NCBI GenBank assembly: GCA_018715925.1
Contig: DVKQ01000092.1
Coordinates: forward strand, 1 to 41,509
Reading direction: 5' to 3'
DNA from: Candidatus Onthousia faecipullorum
Lineage (GTDB): Bacteria; Bacillota_I; Bacilli_A; RF39; UBA660
Length of the DNA: 41,509 nt
Under the pieces are notes generated by a model, which was not told where the DNA came from, did not search any database, and worked only from the letters and a program-made list of their open reading frames with translations. How positions within the stretch are numbered: the first letter of the stretch is position 1; each line of letters opens with the position of its first letter. The position numbers and the translations under genes are program-made. Positions 24,554 through 32,706 of this stretch are shown in pieces.

Positions 24554-26290
24554 TTATACTTTTTCAACTTGAACTAAAAAACCATCATTATTTAAGAAAA
24601 CATCTTGTTGTAATAGATAAACTGCATCTATTAAAGCCATTACCATATCAACCTTTCCTATAGATTTCTTTTTAGAAACATAACGATTCATATTGGTATC
24701 GAAAGTACATTTAGCATTAGAGAAATTAATCTCTAAAAGTTTATTATCTTCATATTCAAATTCGCCACTCATAATTTTTTCATAAAGTAATTTTGTTGGC
24801 TGATGTAATGTATCACTATGTTGTCTTATAACTACTGTATTATATTTAGTATCCCATTTTTGAGCTGATGACATTGCATTAAATCTATCATAACCAATAG
24901 CCATTATAGATACATTATATTTTTCTTCAATAGAAAATACAAAATCTTCAATAACACTATAATCAATTATCTTATCTCCACAAGCTATACACTTCATAGC
25001 ATTTATAAATTCATAGTAATTAATTTTTTCCATTGCATTTTTTTCTTCTATTCTTCCTTCTGGTATAAAAGCCATTACTTCTGCTAGTATTTTTTCATCT
25101 TCTTCTGCTACCATAGCAACTGCACAATTATCATTAGAAATTGCTAAATCTACACCAATATAAACATTTCTATCAGACCAGTCTATTTTAGCAACTTTAC
25201 ATTTTTGAACTTCTGATACATCTATATAAGACTCTGTTCCCAAGCCTTGATAAATAATATTACAATGTTTAGTTAGAAAGTTTTCTCTAGTATTTTCTTG
25301 AATGATAGCTTTCATTCTTTTCTTAAGTAAATCTAAATATATACTTTCTATTTCAACTGCCAATGGATTAGACTGTAAAATAATTAAATCATTAGTAGTC
25401 CAGTCTTTAATTAGTTCTTCATCAGGTTCAAATAATAAAGAGAAATAAGTTTCATCTTCAATAGTACCATCTAAAACACCTTTACAATATTTAACTTCAT
25501 CTTCCATAGGATTAGTTATAGTAGGATATTTTGTAGAGATTATGAAACCTAATTTATTAAACACTAATAATTGACCTGATCTCATTGCTTCAATTGCATA
25601 AGAACTAGGTAATGCTCCAGCTTCATCAACAATATAAACACTAGGTTCTTTTCCATCAAGTCTTGAAGTAGAGTAATTTAGTGGTGTATATATATTCTCT
25701 GTTGGTAAATGAGTTATACTATCTCTTAATATTTTAAATTCATCATCTTCTAACACATCTGAATTTACTTTTATTAAAGGCTCTAATGCTTTTTTTATTT
25801 CTTTCGCTAATGCTCCATCTGGTGCAACACTAAAAAATCTTGAAAACTTTGGCTCTAAATAAAAAAGTATAAAAAAAAGAAAGGCTACAATAAATGTTTT
25901 ACCATTCTTTCTACATATTTCAAGAACTACAGTTTCATATCTTCTTTTCTTTTTATTCTCTCTATATACAGTACAAAGAGATGCTACAATTAAAAGCCAT
26001 TGATAACCAGATAATGAATTATAGATGCTATCACCTGCTTTTAATCCTTTTGCCATTTTTAATATTTTGCATAGTTTATCAATTTTCTTTACCCTTTTTT
26101 CATTGATAATATATTTAGAATTTTTTTCATCTGCTATATCTAAAAATTCTTGACATTGCAACTTAATATATTTTGGCTCTATAAATATTTCATTATTCTC
26201 ATAAAATACAGTCGGTGCTTCAACTAGATCATTAACAACAGCATAAGCATATAAATAACTAGGGTGATTTTTAATCATCTTCATCATCAC
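24554..26290 (-). CDS. Terminase large subunit
   Basis: 578 aa. DNA-packaging ATPase and nuclease. Walker A RKNGKT (127-132), Walker B SVYIVDEAG (218-224), then a nuclease domain with VYIGVDLAISND (about 382-393) and a final acidic cluster near GKVDMVMALIDAVYLL. Lambda/HK97-type (Terminase_1) organisation. It overlaps terS by 20 bases; the exact start among the first five Met codons is uncertain. Confidence 0.94.
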   Translation of the reverse strand: MMMKMIKNHPSYLYAYAVVNDLVEAPTVFYENNEIFIEPKYIKLQCQEFLDIADEKNSKYIINEKRVKKIDKLCKILKMAKGLKAGDSIYNSLSGYQWLLIVASLCTVYRENKKKRRYETVVLEICRKNGKTFIVAFLFFILFYLEPKFSRFFSVAPDGALAKEIKKALEPLIKVNSDVLEDDEFKILRDSITHLPTENIYTPLNYSTSRLDGKEPSVYIVDEAGALPSSYAIEAMRSGQLLVFNKLGFIISTKYPTITNPMEDEVKYCKGVLDGTIEDETYFSLLFEPDEELIKDWTTNDLIILQSNPLAVEIESIYLDLLKKRMKAIIQENTRENFLTKHCNIIYQGLGTESYIDVSEVQKCKVAKIDWSDRNVYIGVDLAISNDNCAVAMVAEEDEKILAEVMAFIPEGRIEEKNAMEKINYYEFINAMKCIACGDKIIDYSVIEDFVFSIEEKYNVSIMAIGYDRFNAMSSAQKWDTKYNTVVIRQHSDTLHQPTKLLYEKIMSGEFEYEDNKLLEINFSNAKCTFDTNMNRYVSKKKSIGKVDMVMALIDAVYLLQQDVFLNNDGFLVQVEKV

Positions 26291-26735
26291 CTAAAATATC
26301 CATTATAGACTTTTTATCTTTACCTGCATCTTTTGCACCAACTATGGATATTTTGGCTCTTGCCTGTGGAGATAAACACAGTTCATTACAACATCTAAAG
26401 AAATCTTTAGAATACATATCTCTAGTAGATTTAAATGAATTAGATATTAATAAACTAGCATCTTCATTAGCTTGTTTTTCTAAAGACTCTAATCTTTCTA
26501 TTGCAATAGCAGTCTGTGATAGAACAAAGACATCAAGATTACCTAAAATATCACTTTCTTTAAGTTCATTTAAAATAAACTTAAATACTTTCTTTTGTCT
26601 ATCGTTCAAATATTTAGGAGGTTTCAACTTATTACTTTTACCTTTAATCTTCTTCTCAGTTTCTTCTCTATTTTCTCTTTCTTCTTTACTAATTTTTTGA
26701 GTACTAACTGCCATTGCTTTTGCTGGTCGTGCCAT
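26271..26735 (-). CDS. Terminase small subunit (P27 family)
   Basis: 154 aa from the ATG at 26735, which has GAGGTGG seven bases upstream. MARPAKAM and the basic block KSNKLKPPKYLNDRQKKVFKFILNEL, followed by LGNLDVFVLSQTAIAIERL and LCLSPQARAKI, match P27-type small terminases, which recognise the packaging site. Confidence 0.9.
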   Translation of the reverse strand: MARPAKAMAVSTQKISKEERENREETEKKIKGKSNKLKPPKYLNDRQKKVFKFILNELKESDILGNLDVFVLSQTAIAIERLESLEKQANEDASLLISNSFKSTRDMYSKDFFRCCNELCLSPQARAKISIVGAKDAGKDKKSIMDILGDDEDD

Positions 26736-26820
26736 ATTACCACCTCTCATTTTTCATTTTCGGCATTTTTTGTGTTTTGTGGGGGTGGGTAGGTTTTGAA
26801 AAAAGTTTATTTTTTAAATT

Positions 26821-27243
26821 TTAAAAGGTAGGGGGGACTATCTTTGAAGAAATAAACTCTTTTATATCTTTTAAAGAACAACCTCTATTAATCATTAATA
26901 AGACTTCCCTAGGTATTAAGTTCTTATCTGCTTTCTTATGATGTAAACAACATAAAGTAATTAAATTATCATCATCAAATGATAAAGTATTATCTTCTTC
27001 TATTGGTACTATATGGTGAACTTCAAGTTTTTTATAGTTAAAAGTATCATAAGTATCATAGAGATTTCTTATACATAATTGACATAAATATTGGTCTCTA
27101 TCCTTAATCTCTTCACTCTTTTTGTGCCATCTATTAGTAGCACGAACTTTAACTGCATTACTATCTTTCTTTTTAGTCATATTAGCATAGCATTTAAAAT
27201 TAATATCATGTATTTTCCCACACCTACTACAACTTTTTTTCAA
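26821..27243 (-). CDS. HNH endonuclease of the packaging module
   Basis: 140 aa. CSRCGKIHDINFKC and CQLC-CCLHH pairs bind metal; the HNH core is LEVHHIVPIEEDNTLSFDDDNLITLCCLHHKKAD. Phage HNH proteins in this position are required with the terminase for specific cleavage at packaging in HK97-like phages. The start is TTG with GAGGGTG seven bases upstream. First gene of the late operon. Confidence 0.88.
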   Translation of the reverse strand: MKKSCSRCGKIHDINFKCYANMTKKKDSNAVKVRATNRWHKKSEEIKDRDQYLCQLCIRNLYDTYDTFNYKKLEVHHIVPIEEDNTLSFDDDNLITLCCLHHKKADKNLIPREVLLMINRGCSLKDIKEFISSKIVPPTF

Positions 27244-27267
27244 AATAAAACACCCTCTTTTTATACG

Positions 27268-27345
27268 AAAAAAGCTATCATAATGATAACTTTTTAATAT
27301 ATTTCATATACAATATAGCACTATTTTGATGTGAAAAATGTGAAA
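27268..27345 (-). promoter_or_regulatory. Late promoter copy 1 with adjacent terminator, before HNH-terS-terL
   Basis: Minus strand: TTTCACATTTTTCACA (27345-27330), 12 bases, TATATTGTATATG (27317-27305), then hairpin AAAG-TATCAT/ATGATA-CTTT (27293-27271) with six T (27273-27268). It lies between the early operon and the first late gene. Architecture matches the copy at 24465-24552. Confidence 0.65.
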
Positions 27346-27351
27346 AATATA

Positions 27352-27774
27352 TTATATTTTATGCTCTTTTTTTATCTCACTAATAATTCGTTCAAATGCT
27401 TCTTCTGCTGTCAAATATCCTTTAACAGTATCTTCTTTTAATTCATCAAGAGTTAAGCACCCCATTATTTCAAGTAAATCTTGATTGGCACCATATGTTC
27501 CATCACCTTCAATTACCGATATTAGTCTTCCACCAAATATACTATTTATAGTTATTTGATAAAATTTGTTATTAGCAACATCTCTAGTTCGAAAGCAATG
27601 ATCTATGTTTGCTTTAGTTAACATAAAATCTAATTTAAATATTTCATTATAATTATCTAATATTTTATACTTTTTCTGATATTTGTTAATGACTGCTACT
27701 GCTTTATCAACAATATTAACTTCCCAATTTGAACATTCTATTTGTTTTAATCTTTTTAGTTCTTCTTCACTCAT
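27352..27774 (-). CDS. Unknown early phage protein
   Basis: 140 aa from the ATG at 27774 (GAGGTG nine bases upstream). Features: SEEELKRLKQIECSNWEVNIVDKAVAVINKYQKKY, a beta-rich middle (FMLTKANIDHCFRTRDVANNKFYQITINSIFGG) and a helical end. No family recognised. Last gene of the early operon, just before the late promoter. Confidence 0.6.
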   Translation of the reverse strand: MSEEELKRLKQIECSNWEVNIVDKAVAVINKYQKKYKILDNYNEIFKLDFMLTKANIDHCFRTRDVANNKFYQITINSIFGGRLISVIEGDGTYGANQDLLEIMGCLTLDELKEDTVKGYLTAEEAFERIISEIKKEHKI

Positions 27775-27776
27775 TA

Positions 27777-28019
27777 CTAATAACACCTCGTTAACATACT
27801 TTTCTCTTTAACTAGAATTTCTATAACCTTTCCTTTTTCCAAAATGATTACACAATTACATTCATAAAACAAATCACTTATTTGTTGTATCATGTGTTCT
27901 AATGTTTTTGTTTTAGATATGCTTTCTTCTTTCTTGTTAACGAAATGCATATATTCATTTTTTGTTGGAAATATCTCATTTTTATAAATTGGAATGACAT
28001 CTAAAGTTATCTCTTCCAT
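27777..28019 (-). CDS. Unknown small early phage protein
   Basis: 80 aa from the ATG at 28019 (GGAG nine bases upstream); an ATG three codons earlier is possible. It contains LEHMIQQISDLFYECNCVIILEKGKVIEILVKEKSML, an alpha-beta pattern. Not recognised. Confidence 0.55.
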   Translation of the reverse strand: MEEITLDVIPIYKNEIFPTKNEYMHFVNKKEESISKTKTLEHMIQQISDLFYECNCVIILEKGKVIEILVKEKSMLTRCY

Positions 28020-28024
28020 TACTA

Positions 28025-28294
28025 TCATCTCCTCTTCCTAAATTGTTTAGTAACTCTAACTTCATCTTGGTTATTTAAGTATCTCTTAAAATTTGCATAG
28101 TCTGCTATATGTCCCATATATAAGAACACTGGAAATTCTACATTATCTTCTTCATTGCATTCTATCCCCAATATTTTTTCTTTAGTTTTTTGCTCCAATA
28201 TTAACCAATCTAAACAGAATATCGTTTCATCTTTAGTATATGTACCTAAATTATAATAGCCATTAGTACCAGTAACATATAATCTATATTTCAT
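28025..28294 (-). CDS. Unknown small early phage protein
   Basis: 89 aa. MKYRLYVTGTNGYYNLGTYTKDETIF at the start, VFLYMGHIADYANFKRYL in the middle and a basic end KQFRKRR. Start overlaps the previous gene by 4 bases (ATGA). No family recognised. Confidence 0.6.
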   Translation of the reverse strand: MKYRLYVTGTNGYYNLGTYTKDETIFCLDWLILEQKTKEKILGIECNEEDNVEFPVFLYMGHIADYANFKRYLNNQDEVRVTKQFRKRR

Positions 28295-28434
28295 TTGTTC
28301 CTCTTTTTAGCTATAAAATAAACAATTGCTAAAATTATTGTTAATGGTATAACCAAAGCTAAGGCTATAGTTAGTTGGTCCATATAAGTTAATTCTGCTT
28401 GTGGTGTAGTAAATAAATCTATTATTTTATCCAT
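28291..28434 (-). CDS. Small phage membrane protein
   Basis: 47 aa: DKIIDLFTTPQAELTYMDQL, then one membrane helix (TIALALVIPLTIILAIVYFI) and a basic tail AKKRNK. It is coupled at both ends (TAATG with the upstream gene, ATGA with the downstream one). Function unknown. Confidence 0.65.
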   Translation of the reverse strand: MDKIIDLFTTPQAELTYMDQLTIALALVIPLTIILAIVYFIAKKRNK

Positions 28435-28709
28435 TATTCCACCTCTTTTAAAGTATCTAATAAATTATCAATATAGTTGCTAGGATAGCCACCTGTCGTT
28501 TTTCTTAATTCATCTATTTCATAAATAGTTTTAGTTAACTTATCAATTACTTCTTTTTGTTTTTCATTTTCTTTTAAGAGGCACTCTATATCTTTACAAT
28601 GTTCTATACAGAAATTATCAAAATCACTCATATCGCACCTGCCACTTTTATATTCACTATATATAACATCTTCTTCTAGGTATTGTTTTAATCTTTCTTT
28701 ATAGTTCAT
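28434..28709 (-). CDS. Unknown small early phage protein
   Basis: 91 aa, mostly helical and charged, with LLKENEKQKEVIDKLTKTIYEIDELRKTTGGYPSNYIDNLLDTLKEVE as a coiled-coil second half (about 45-91). Four Cys in the first half might bind metal. Not recognised. Confidence 0.6.
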   Translation of the reverse strand: MNYKERLKQYLEEDVIYSEYKSGRCDMSDFDNFCIEHCKDIECLLKENEKQKEVIDKLTKTIYEIDELRKTTGGYPSNYIDNLLDTLKEVE

Positions 28710-28911
28710 TAAACCACCCCAATTCTTTGCATTGTTGGTTTATTGCTTTCAAATAGTAAACATTAATGTCAAAGTTAATTTCTATTGTTTGTGTTTCTGT
28801 GAAAAACCATATATATTTATCTTCGAAATCATCATAATAACATATTTGATAACCATTATTTGAATAATTTAACCCTAATTTTTCAAACATCTCTCTCGCA
28901 CTTTTATTCAT
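28699..28911 (-). CDS. Unknown small early phage protein
   Basis: 70 aa from the ATG at 28911, with GGAGG seven bases upstream. SAREMFEKLGLNYSNNGYQICYYDDF and TQTIEINFDINVYYLKAINQQCKELGW give an alpha-beta pattern seen in small phage proteins of this kind (residues like 'MFEKLGY' then a short beta sheet). Function unknown. Confidence 0.65.
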   Translation of the reverse strand: MNKSAREMFEKLGLNYSNNGYQICYYDDFEDKYIWFFTETQTIEINFDINVYYLKAINQQCKELGWFNEL

Positions 28912-29089
28912 TGCAAACCTCCAAGTCTCGTGCATCTGTTAAAGGAATGTTACTGCAATATTCGTCTATTAATTCTTCTTTAATAACTTCTACTGTTCCT
29001 GTTTGAATTATAGCAATTATAAATGCTAATATTATTAATATTCCTAACGTACTAGCAACACTAACTATTGCAACTTGCTTATTATTCAT
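28904..29089 (-). CDS. Small phage membrane protein
   Basis: 61 aa. One strong membrane helix (AIVSVASTLGILIILAFIIAIIQTG, about 7-31) and an acidic exterior or cytoplasmic end containing two Cys. It overlaps the next gene start by 8 bases. Unknown role. Confidence 0.6.
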   Translation of the reverse strand: MNNKQVAIVSVASTLGILIILAFIIAIIQTGTVEVIKEELIDEYCSNIPLTDARDLEVCNE

Positions 29090-29104
29090 ATATATTTCCC
29101 CTTT

Positions 29105-29371
29105 CTAAATTTCTATTTCAACACCAAATGTATAACTTTTGCCATCTCGTTTTTCTATTAAACTGCTTTTATAATTAATAATCTTTAAATAACTATTATA
29201 AGTTAATCTTAACTTTTCTGGCATTTTATGTTCTTGCCTAACATATCCCTCAATATTTTTAACAATTATATTTAATAAAACTTCCACATCAACATCATCA
29301 TATTTAGTTACAAATAATGTTGTTCCTTTATATTTCTTATCTTCATTTATTTTATTTTTTGATTTAAACAT
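29105..29371 (-). CDS. Unknown early phage protein
   Basis: 88 aa. TTLFVTKYDDVDVEVLLNIIVKNIEGYVRQEHKMPEKLRLTYNSYLKIINY; globular, no membrane segment. Start overlaps the PcfJ-like stop by 8 bases. Not recognised. Confidence 0.6.
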   Translation of the reverse strand: MFKSKNKINEDKKYKGTTLFVTKYDDVDVEVLLNIIVKNIEGYVRQEHKMPEKLRLTYNSYLKIINYKSSLIEKRDGKSYTFGVEIEI

Positions 29372-30776
29372 ATTTTTCTTCTCCTTTTCTTAAAATATTT
29401 TTTTCCCATTTTTTTAAAAAATTCTTCTGTTCTTTTGTAGTATCATTGTTATTTTTGGTTCTTTGTTGAACTACCTCATTATTTCTTACCTCTACAGTTA
29501 CCAATGATTTATCTTTAGCATTTGATAATCTCATGAAATAAATATCACACTCTGCTTTTGCATATCTTTCTGCATAAGTCTTTACACAATTATTTTGCTG
29601 ACTACTTTCATCAATAAGTTCATTAATATCTTTAACTGGATAAATTATATACTTATCATCTTCATAATAATTAGACAATAATTTCTTATATCTTCTTTTT
29701 ATTTTTTTACTCAAAGCCTCATCTTTTTTTATTTGAATTTCTTTCATCAGTTGATCATGTTTCGCTTTTAACTTTTTAGGATATAATATTTTTTTGTCTT
29801 TTAGGTTATACTTTAATTCTTTAGCCATTCTTAAGTAATCACAATATAAATAAGCATCTTTAGAAACAATTTTATAATTAATTAAATCATAAGGATTACA
29901 AAGTTCTAATAGTTCTTTTAATAAATGTGCTGGAACATTAGAAAAGAATTTAATTAATGAGTAATCTTTTATCTTTAACTGTCTTAATAATTCAAGTTCA
30001 TTATATGTAATGTTGTTATCTTGCATAAATTTTAAATAACTTCTATCTAAGCCAAAAACTTCTTCAAACTTACCCTTTTTAAAACAATAATAATCATTTG
30101 CTAAATTATAAAGTTTTGCTTTTGATAACAATTCTAATGAGTAATTATTCTCATATAAGCCACCTAGCAATTGTTCAACATTAACTTCATCAGAATTAAT
30201 AAATATGTCTCTAGGATTAAAATATTTACTTTTAACAGTACCATTATCGACATAACAACTACCATAAGTAGATACATATAATTCAGGCTTCCAATAGGAA
30301 ACATCTTCTGTGTAATTTATATAAAAGTAACCACTAAGAGTTTTTCTCATTGTATTAATAATTGAAGAAAATTCTACATAACCTTCATTATCTATTAACT
30401 GCCTACCATATTCTGTAATTATATGTTTCATACTATCATTAGAACCTAAATAACTTCTAATTTTATAATTTCTTAATATATAATTATCATCTTTGTAATT
30501 AATCAAATACATACAATACTCTTTATCATCAAATCTTCTACTTCGTTTTATTAATAGCTTTTGATTACAATTAGGACAAGTATCATAATCATTTATTTTC
30601 TTATTACTAATAAACTCTTTTTGACATTTAGAACAAATACATTTATTTTTTTCCTTTATTCCAATATATTTTTTCTTATCATCTAACCATTTCTCAAAGC
30701 CTATACTATTTCTAAAAGCATCAGTAAAAGTGTTTATTTCATTGATTTTATCTCTTGTTTTTTTATTGATATACAT
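29364..30776 (-). CDS. PcfJ-like protein
   Basis: 470 aa. Residues about 45-85 form a zinc ribbon (CICSKCQKEFISNKKINDYDTCPNCNQKL). The C-terminal block (EDDKYIIYPVKDINELIDESSQQNNCVKTYAERYAKAECDIYFMRL, SLVTVEVRNNEVVQQRTKNNNDTTKEQKNFLKKWEK) is the PcfJ domain, first seen on the conjugative plasmid pCF10 and common in phages and mobile elements of Firmicutes. Biochemical role unknown. It follows a PcfK-like gene with no gap, the usual pairing. Confidence 0.85.
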   Translation of the reverse strand: MYINKKTRDKINEINTFTDAFRNSIGFEKWLDDKKKYIGIKEKNKCICSKCQKEFISNKKINDYDTCPNCNQKLLIKRSRRFDDKEYCMYLINYKDDNYILRNYKIRSYLGSNDSMKHIITEYGRQLIDNEGYVEFSSIINTMRKTLSGYFYINYTEDVSYWKPELYVSTYGSCYVDNGTVKSKYFNPRDIFINSDEVNVEQLLGGLYENNYSLELLSKAKLYNLANDYYCFKKGKFEEVFGLDRSYLKFMQDNNITYNELELLRQLKIKDYSLIKFFSNVPAHLLKELLELCNPYDLINYKIVSKDAYLYCDYLRMAKELKYNLKDKKILYPKKLKAKHDQLMKEIQIKKDEALSKKIKRRYKKLLSNYYEDDKYIIYPVKDINELIDESSQQNNCVKTYAERYAKAECDIYFMRLSNAKDKSLVTVEVRNNEVVQQRTKNNNDTTKEQKNFLKKWEKNILRKGEEKYV

Positions 30777-31148
30777 TTAATCAAACAAGCTTAATTGTCC
30801 TTCTGGAATCCAATTTTTATTCTTTTTAACTGTAGATTTCTTTTCTTCTTTTACTTCAACATCTGACTTTGTTTTTGATATTTTTAAGTCTTTATTAGAC
30901 TCATCAAAATAATGAATAGCCCAACTATACACTTCATCATCTTCTATCATAGCAACACCATTAGTTGCTTTTTCTTTAGCCTTTGCTTTTATAAACTCTA
31001 TCATCTGAGTTAAACTTTTTTCTTCATTTAAATATTTTTCATTCATATCTTTTCTTGATAAAAGATAATTTATAATCTTTAAAACTGCTTTATCTTTAAC
31101 TTCTGCTGATAGTTTTTTTATTCTTTCTAATCCTAACTGTTCTTCCAT
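30777..31148 (-). CDS. PcfK-like protein
   Basis: 123 aa. LKIINYLLSRKDMNEKYLNEEKSLTQMIEFIKAKAKEKATNGVAMIEDDEVYSWAIHYFDE and the terminal GQLSLFD are typical of PcfK-like proteins. A Lys/Glu-rich linker separates the helical core from the tail. Partner of the next gene. Confidence 0.85.
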   Translation of the reverse strand: MEEQLGLERIKKLSAEVKDKAVLKIINYLLSRKDMNEKYLNEEKSLTQMIEFIKAKAKEKATNGVAMIEDDEVYSWAIHYFDESNKDLKISKTKSDVEVKEEKKSTVKKNKNWIPEGQLSLFD

Positions 31149-31371
31149 TGTTACCCTCCAATTCTTTCATACGTTCTTTTAAATTTTTATTGCTATTCTT
31201 TAATCTCTTAACTGTTTTTTCTAAAGAACTTATCTTTTCCTTTTCTGATAATTGATTTAAAAAGCCTTTATAAAGATCATCTTTAATAATTTTCCTTAAA
31301 CTACTTACTTCATTTTTTAATGTATTAATTTCTTTCTTATAATTTTTCATCATCTTCATTATCTTCTTCAT
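31096..31371 (-). CDS. Coiled-coil early phage protein
   Basis: Up to 91 aa. Almost entirely charged coiled coil (YKKEINTLKNEVSSLRKIIKDDL, EKEKISSLEKTVKRLKNSNKNLKERMKELE), ending in a basic tail. Several Met codons near the start make the exact beginning uncertain (31371, 31359 or 31350). Overlaps the pcfK-like gene by 53 bases, which is long; the tail beyond GGNN may be a by-product. Unknown role. Confidence 0.5.
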   Translation of the reverse strand: MKKIMKMMKNYKKEINTLKNEVSSLRKIIKDDLYKGFLNQLSEKEKISSLEKTVKRLKNSNKNLKERMKELEGNNGRTVRIRKNKKTISRS

Positions 31372-31759
31372 CTTCCTTATGCTTTTCCAAATAATTTTTT
31401 ATTTTGTAATAAGGACTTGTTCTATCATATTGAAGTTCTTTACCTATCTCATTCCAAGTCTTTAAATCTATAAATCTCATTCTTACAATAGTTTGAATTT
31501 CAACATCATCAATATTATCAATAAAGGTTTCTATTTCTAGCTCCTCATCATATAGTTTTTTTAATTTCTTTTCTAAATTATCTTTTAGTTTTATTTTAGT
31601 TTCTGCAATATTTTCAACAGGACTACTAACTTTATTAGTGTGAACATTGTTATCTTTAAAAGAAGAACTAGATATTTCAGAAATACTATTTATTCTTTCT
31701 TTTAATTGCTTAATCTGTTTTTTTATGAAAAATAATTTAGATAGTTTTTTTATCGTCAT
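31337..31759 (-). CDS. ArpU/RinA-like late transcription regulator
   Basis: 140 aa from the ATG at 31759 (GAGGATA nine bases upstream). A helical N-terminus (IKKLSKLFFIKKQIKQLKERINSI) resembles DUF1492-type starts, and the C-terminal part has a sigma region 4-like helix-turn-helix: VEIQTIVRMRFIDLKTWNEIGKELQYDRTSPYYKIKNYLEKH. Such proteins (ArpU, RinA, DUF1492) activate phage late genes. It is the best candidate to act at the duplicated element at 24512-24552 and 27305-27345; that link is inference. Confidence 0.7.
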   Translation of the reverse strand: MTIKKLSKLFFIKKQIKQLKERINSISEISSSSFKDNNVHTNKVSSPVENIAETKIKLKDNLEKKLKKLYDEELEIETFIDNIDDVEIQTIVRMRFIDLKTWNEIGKELQYDRTSPYYKIKNYLEKHKEDEEDNEDDEKL

Positions 31760-32576
31760 TGCTAGTATCCTCACTTTCATCTTCTAACCAGTCATAATCA
31801 TATATCTCTTTGTAATCATCATCAGTTGGCTCTTTATTTTTATATTTTGTTTCTTTAGATTCAATATCTTCTAAACTGCTAATACCTGCTTTTTCCCAAT
31901 TATTTAATATTCCACTAATATAAGCGAAAGTAAATTTATTATTTAAAATAGCAATATCAACAGCTTTCTTAATCATCGTTTCATCAAACACCGACAACCA
32001 CGACTTTATTTTCTCTTTCTCTAAAGGAACAATATCTCTTTTAAAGTTATCTTCTATATATTTAGTAATATTAGTTGTAGTAGTAGTTATTAAATTAATA
32101 TCTATATTCTTATTTCTTATTTCTTTATTCTTATTTCTTATTTCTGGTGGACACTTGTCCGCCTCTTGTCCGCTAGTTGTCTTTTCTTCATTTTTAAGCA
32201 TTCTTTGTTGTTGTTTCTTAAATGCACCAATAGACTTAGAACCTATCATATTTTGAATCTGACTTAAATAAATTTCACCATTTTCTAAAATCTCTACTAA
32301 TCCTATTTTTTGTAAAAGTTCCATAGCAACAACAACTGTATCGACATCTATTCTAGTTAACTCTGCTAACTTTGAAGCATCATAAGGAACTAGCATTTGT
32401 CCTACTTGTCTAATTAATATCCCATTCGTTTTTAAAGATTTCAAACATAATTTTAGGTAAAACAAAGAATATTCTTTACCATTAGGCTGTTCTTCAAGCC
32501 ATTGTATTGCATCATCATCAAAAAAATCTTCATTTAACATTAGCCAACTAAATTTAGTAGTATCATATTTTGACAT
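31737..32576 (-). CDS. Phage replisome organizer with DnaD-like C-terminus
   Basis: 279 aa. The N-terminal winged-helix domain (FSWLMLNEDFFDDDAIQWLEEQPNGKEYSLFYLKLCLKSLKTNGIL ... DVDTVVVAMELLQKIGLVEI) is the phage replisome-organizer fold. The C-terminal part (about 175-235, YIEDNFKRDIVPLEKEKIKSWL ... FTFAYISGILNNWEKAGI) is a DnaD domain. It should bind the phage origin and recruit host helicase. No helicase loader is encoded nearby, so host DnaI/DnaC may serve. A repeat inside the gene (32101-32150) may be the origin. Confidence 0.88.
   Translation of the reverse strand: MSKYDTTKFSWLMLNEDFFDDDAIQWLEEQPNGKEYSLFYLKLCLKSLKTNGILIRQVGQMLVPYDASKLAELTRIDVDTVVVAMELLQKIGLVEILENGEIYLSQIQNMIGSKSIGAFKKQQQRMLKNEEKTTSGQEADKCPPEIRNKNKEIRNKNIDINLITTTTTNITKYIEDNFKRDIVPLEKEKIKSWLSVFDETMIKKAVDIAILNNKFTFAYISGILNNWEKAGISSLEDIESKETKYKNKEPTDDDYKEIYDYDWLEDESEDTSNDDKKTI
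32101..32150. repeat. Direct repeats inside the replisome organizer gene
   Basis: Two copies of ATTCTTATTTCTTATTTCT separated by two bases, encoding IRNKNKEIRNKN on the minus strand. Phage origins often lie within the organizer gene and consist of short repeats, so this is a candidate origin. Confidence 0.5.
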
Positions 32577-32595
32577 AATAACCCCTAGCCTTTCT

Positions 32596-32706
32596 TTACT
32601 TTTTTAATTCTTCAATGAATGCTTTTATCAAAGCTAGAATTATAAATATTCCTATTATTGATATAATTATCGTTGCAAATATAGTTAAAACTTTTAATAT
32701 TATCAT
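32596..32706 (-). CDS. 36-residue membrane peptide overlapping a zinc-finger gene
   Basis: It begins MIILKVLTIFATIIISIIGIFIILALIKAF and ends IEELKK: one membrane helix. GAGGAGG lies five bases before the ATG, one of the best ribosome sites in the early region. It lies in another frame within the 3' end of the zinc-finger gene. Unknown role. Confidence 0.55.
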   Translation of the reverse strand: MIILKVLTIFATIIISIIGIFIILALIKAFIEELKK

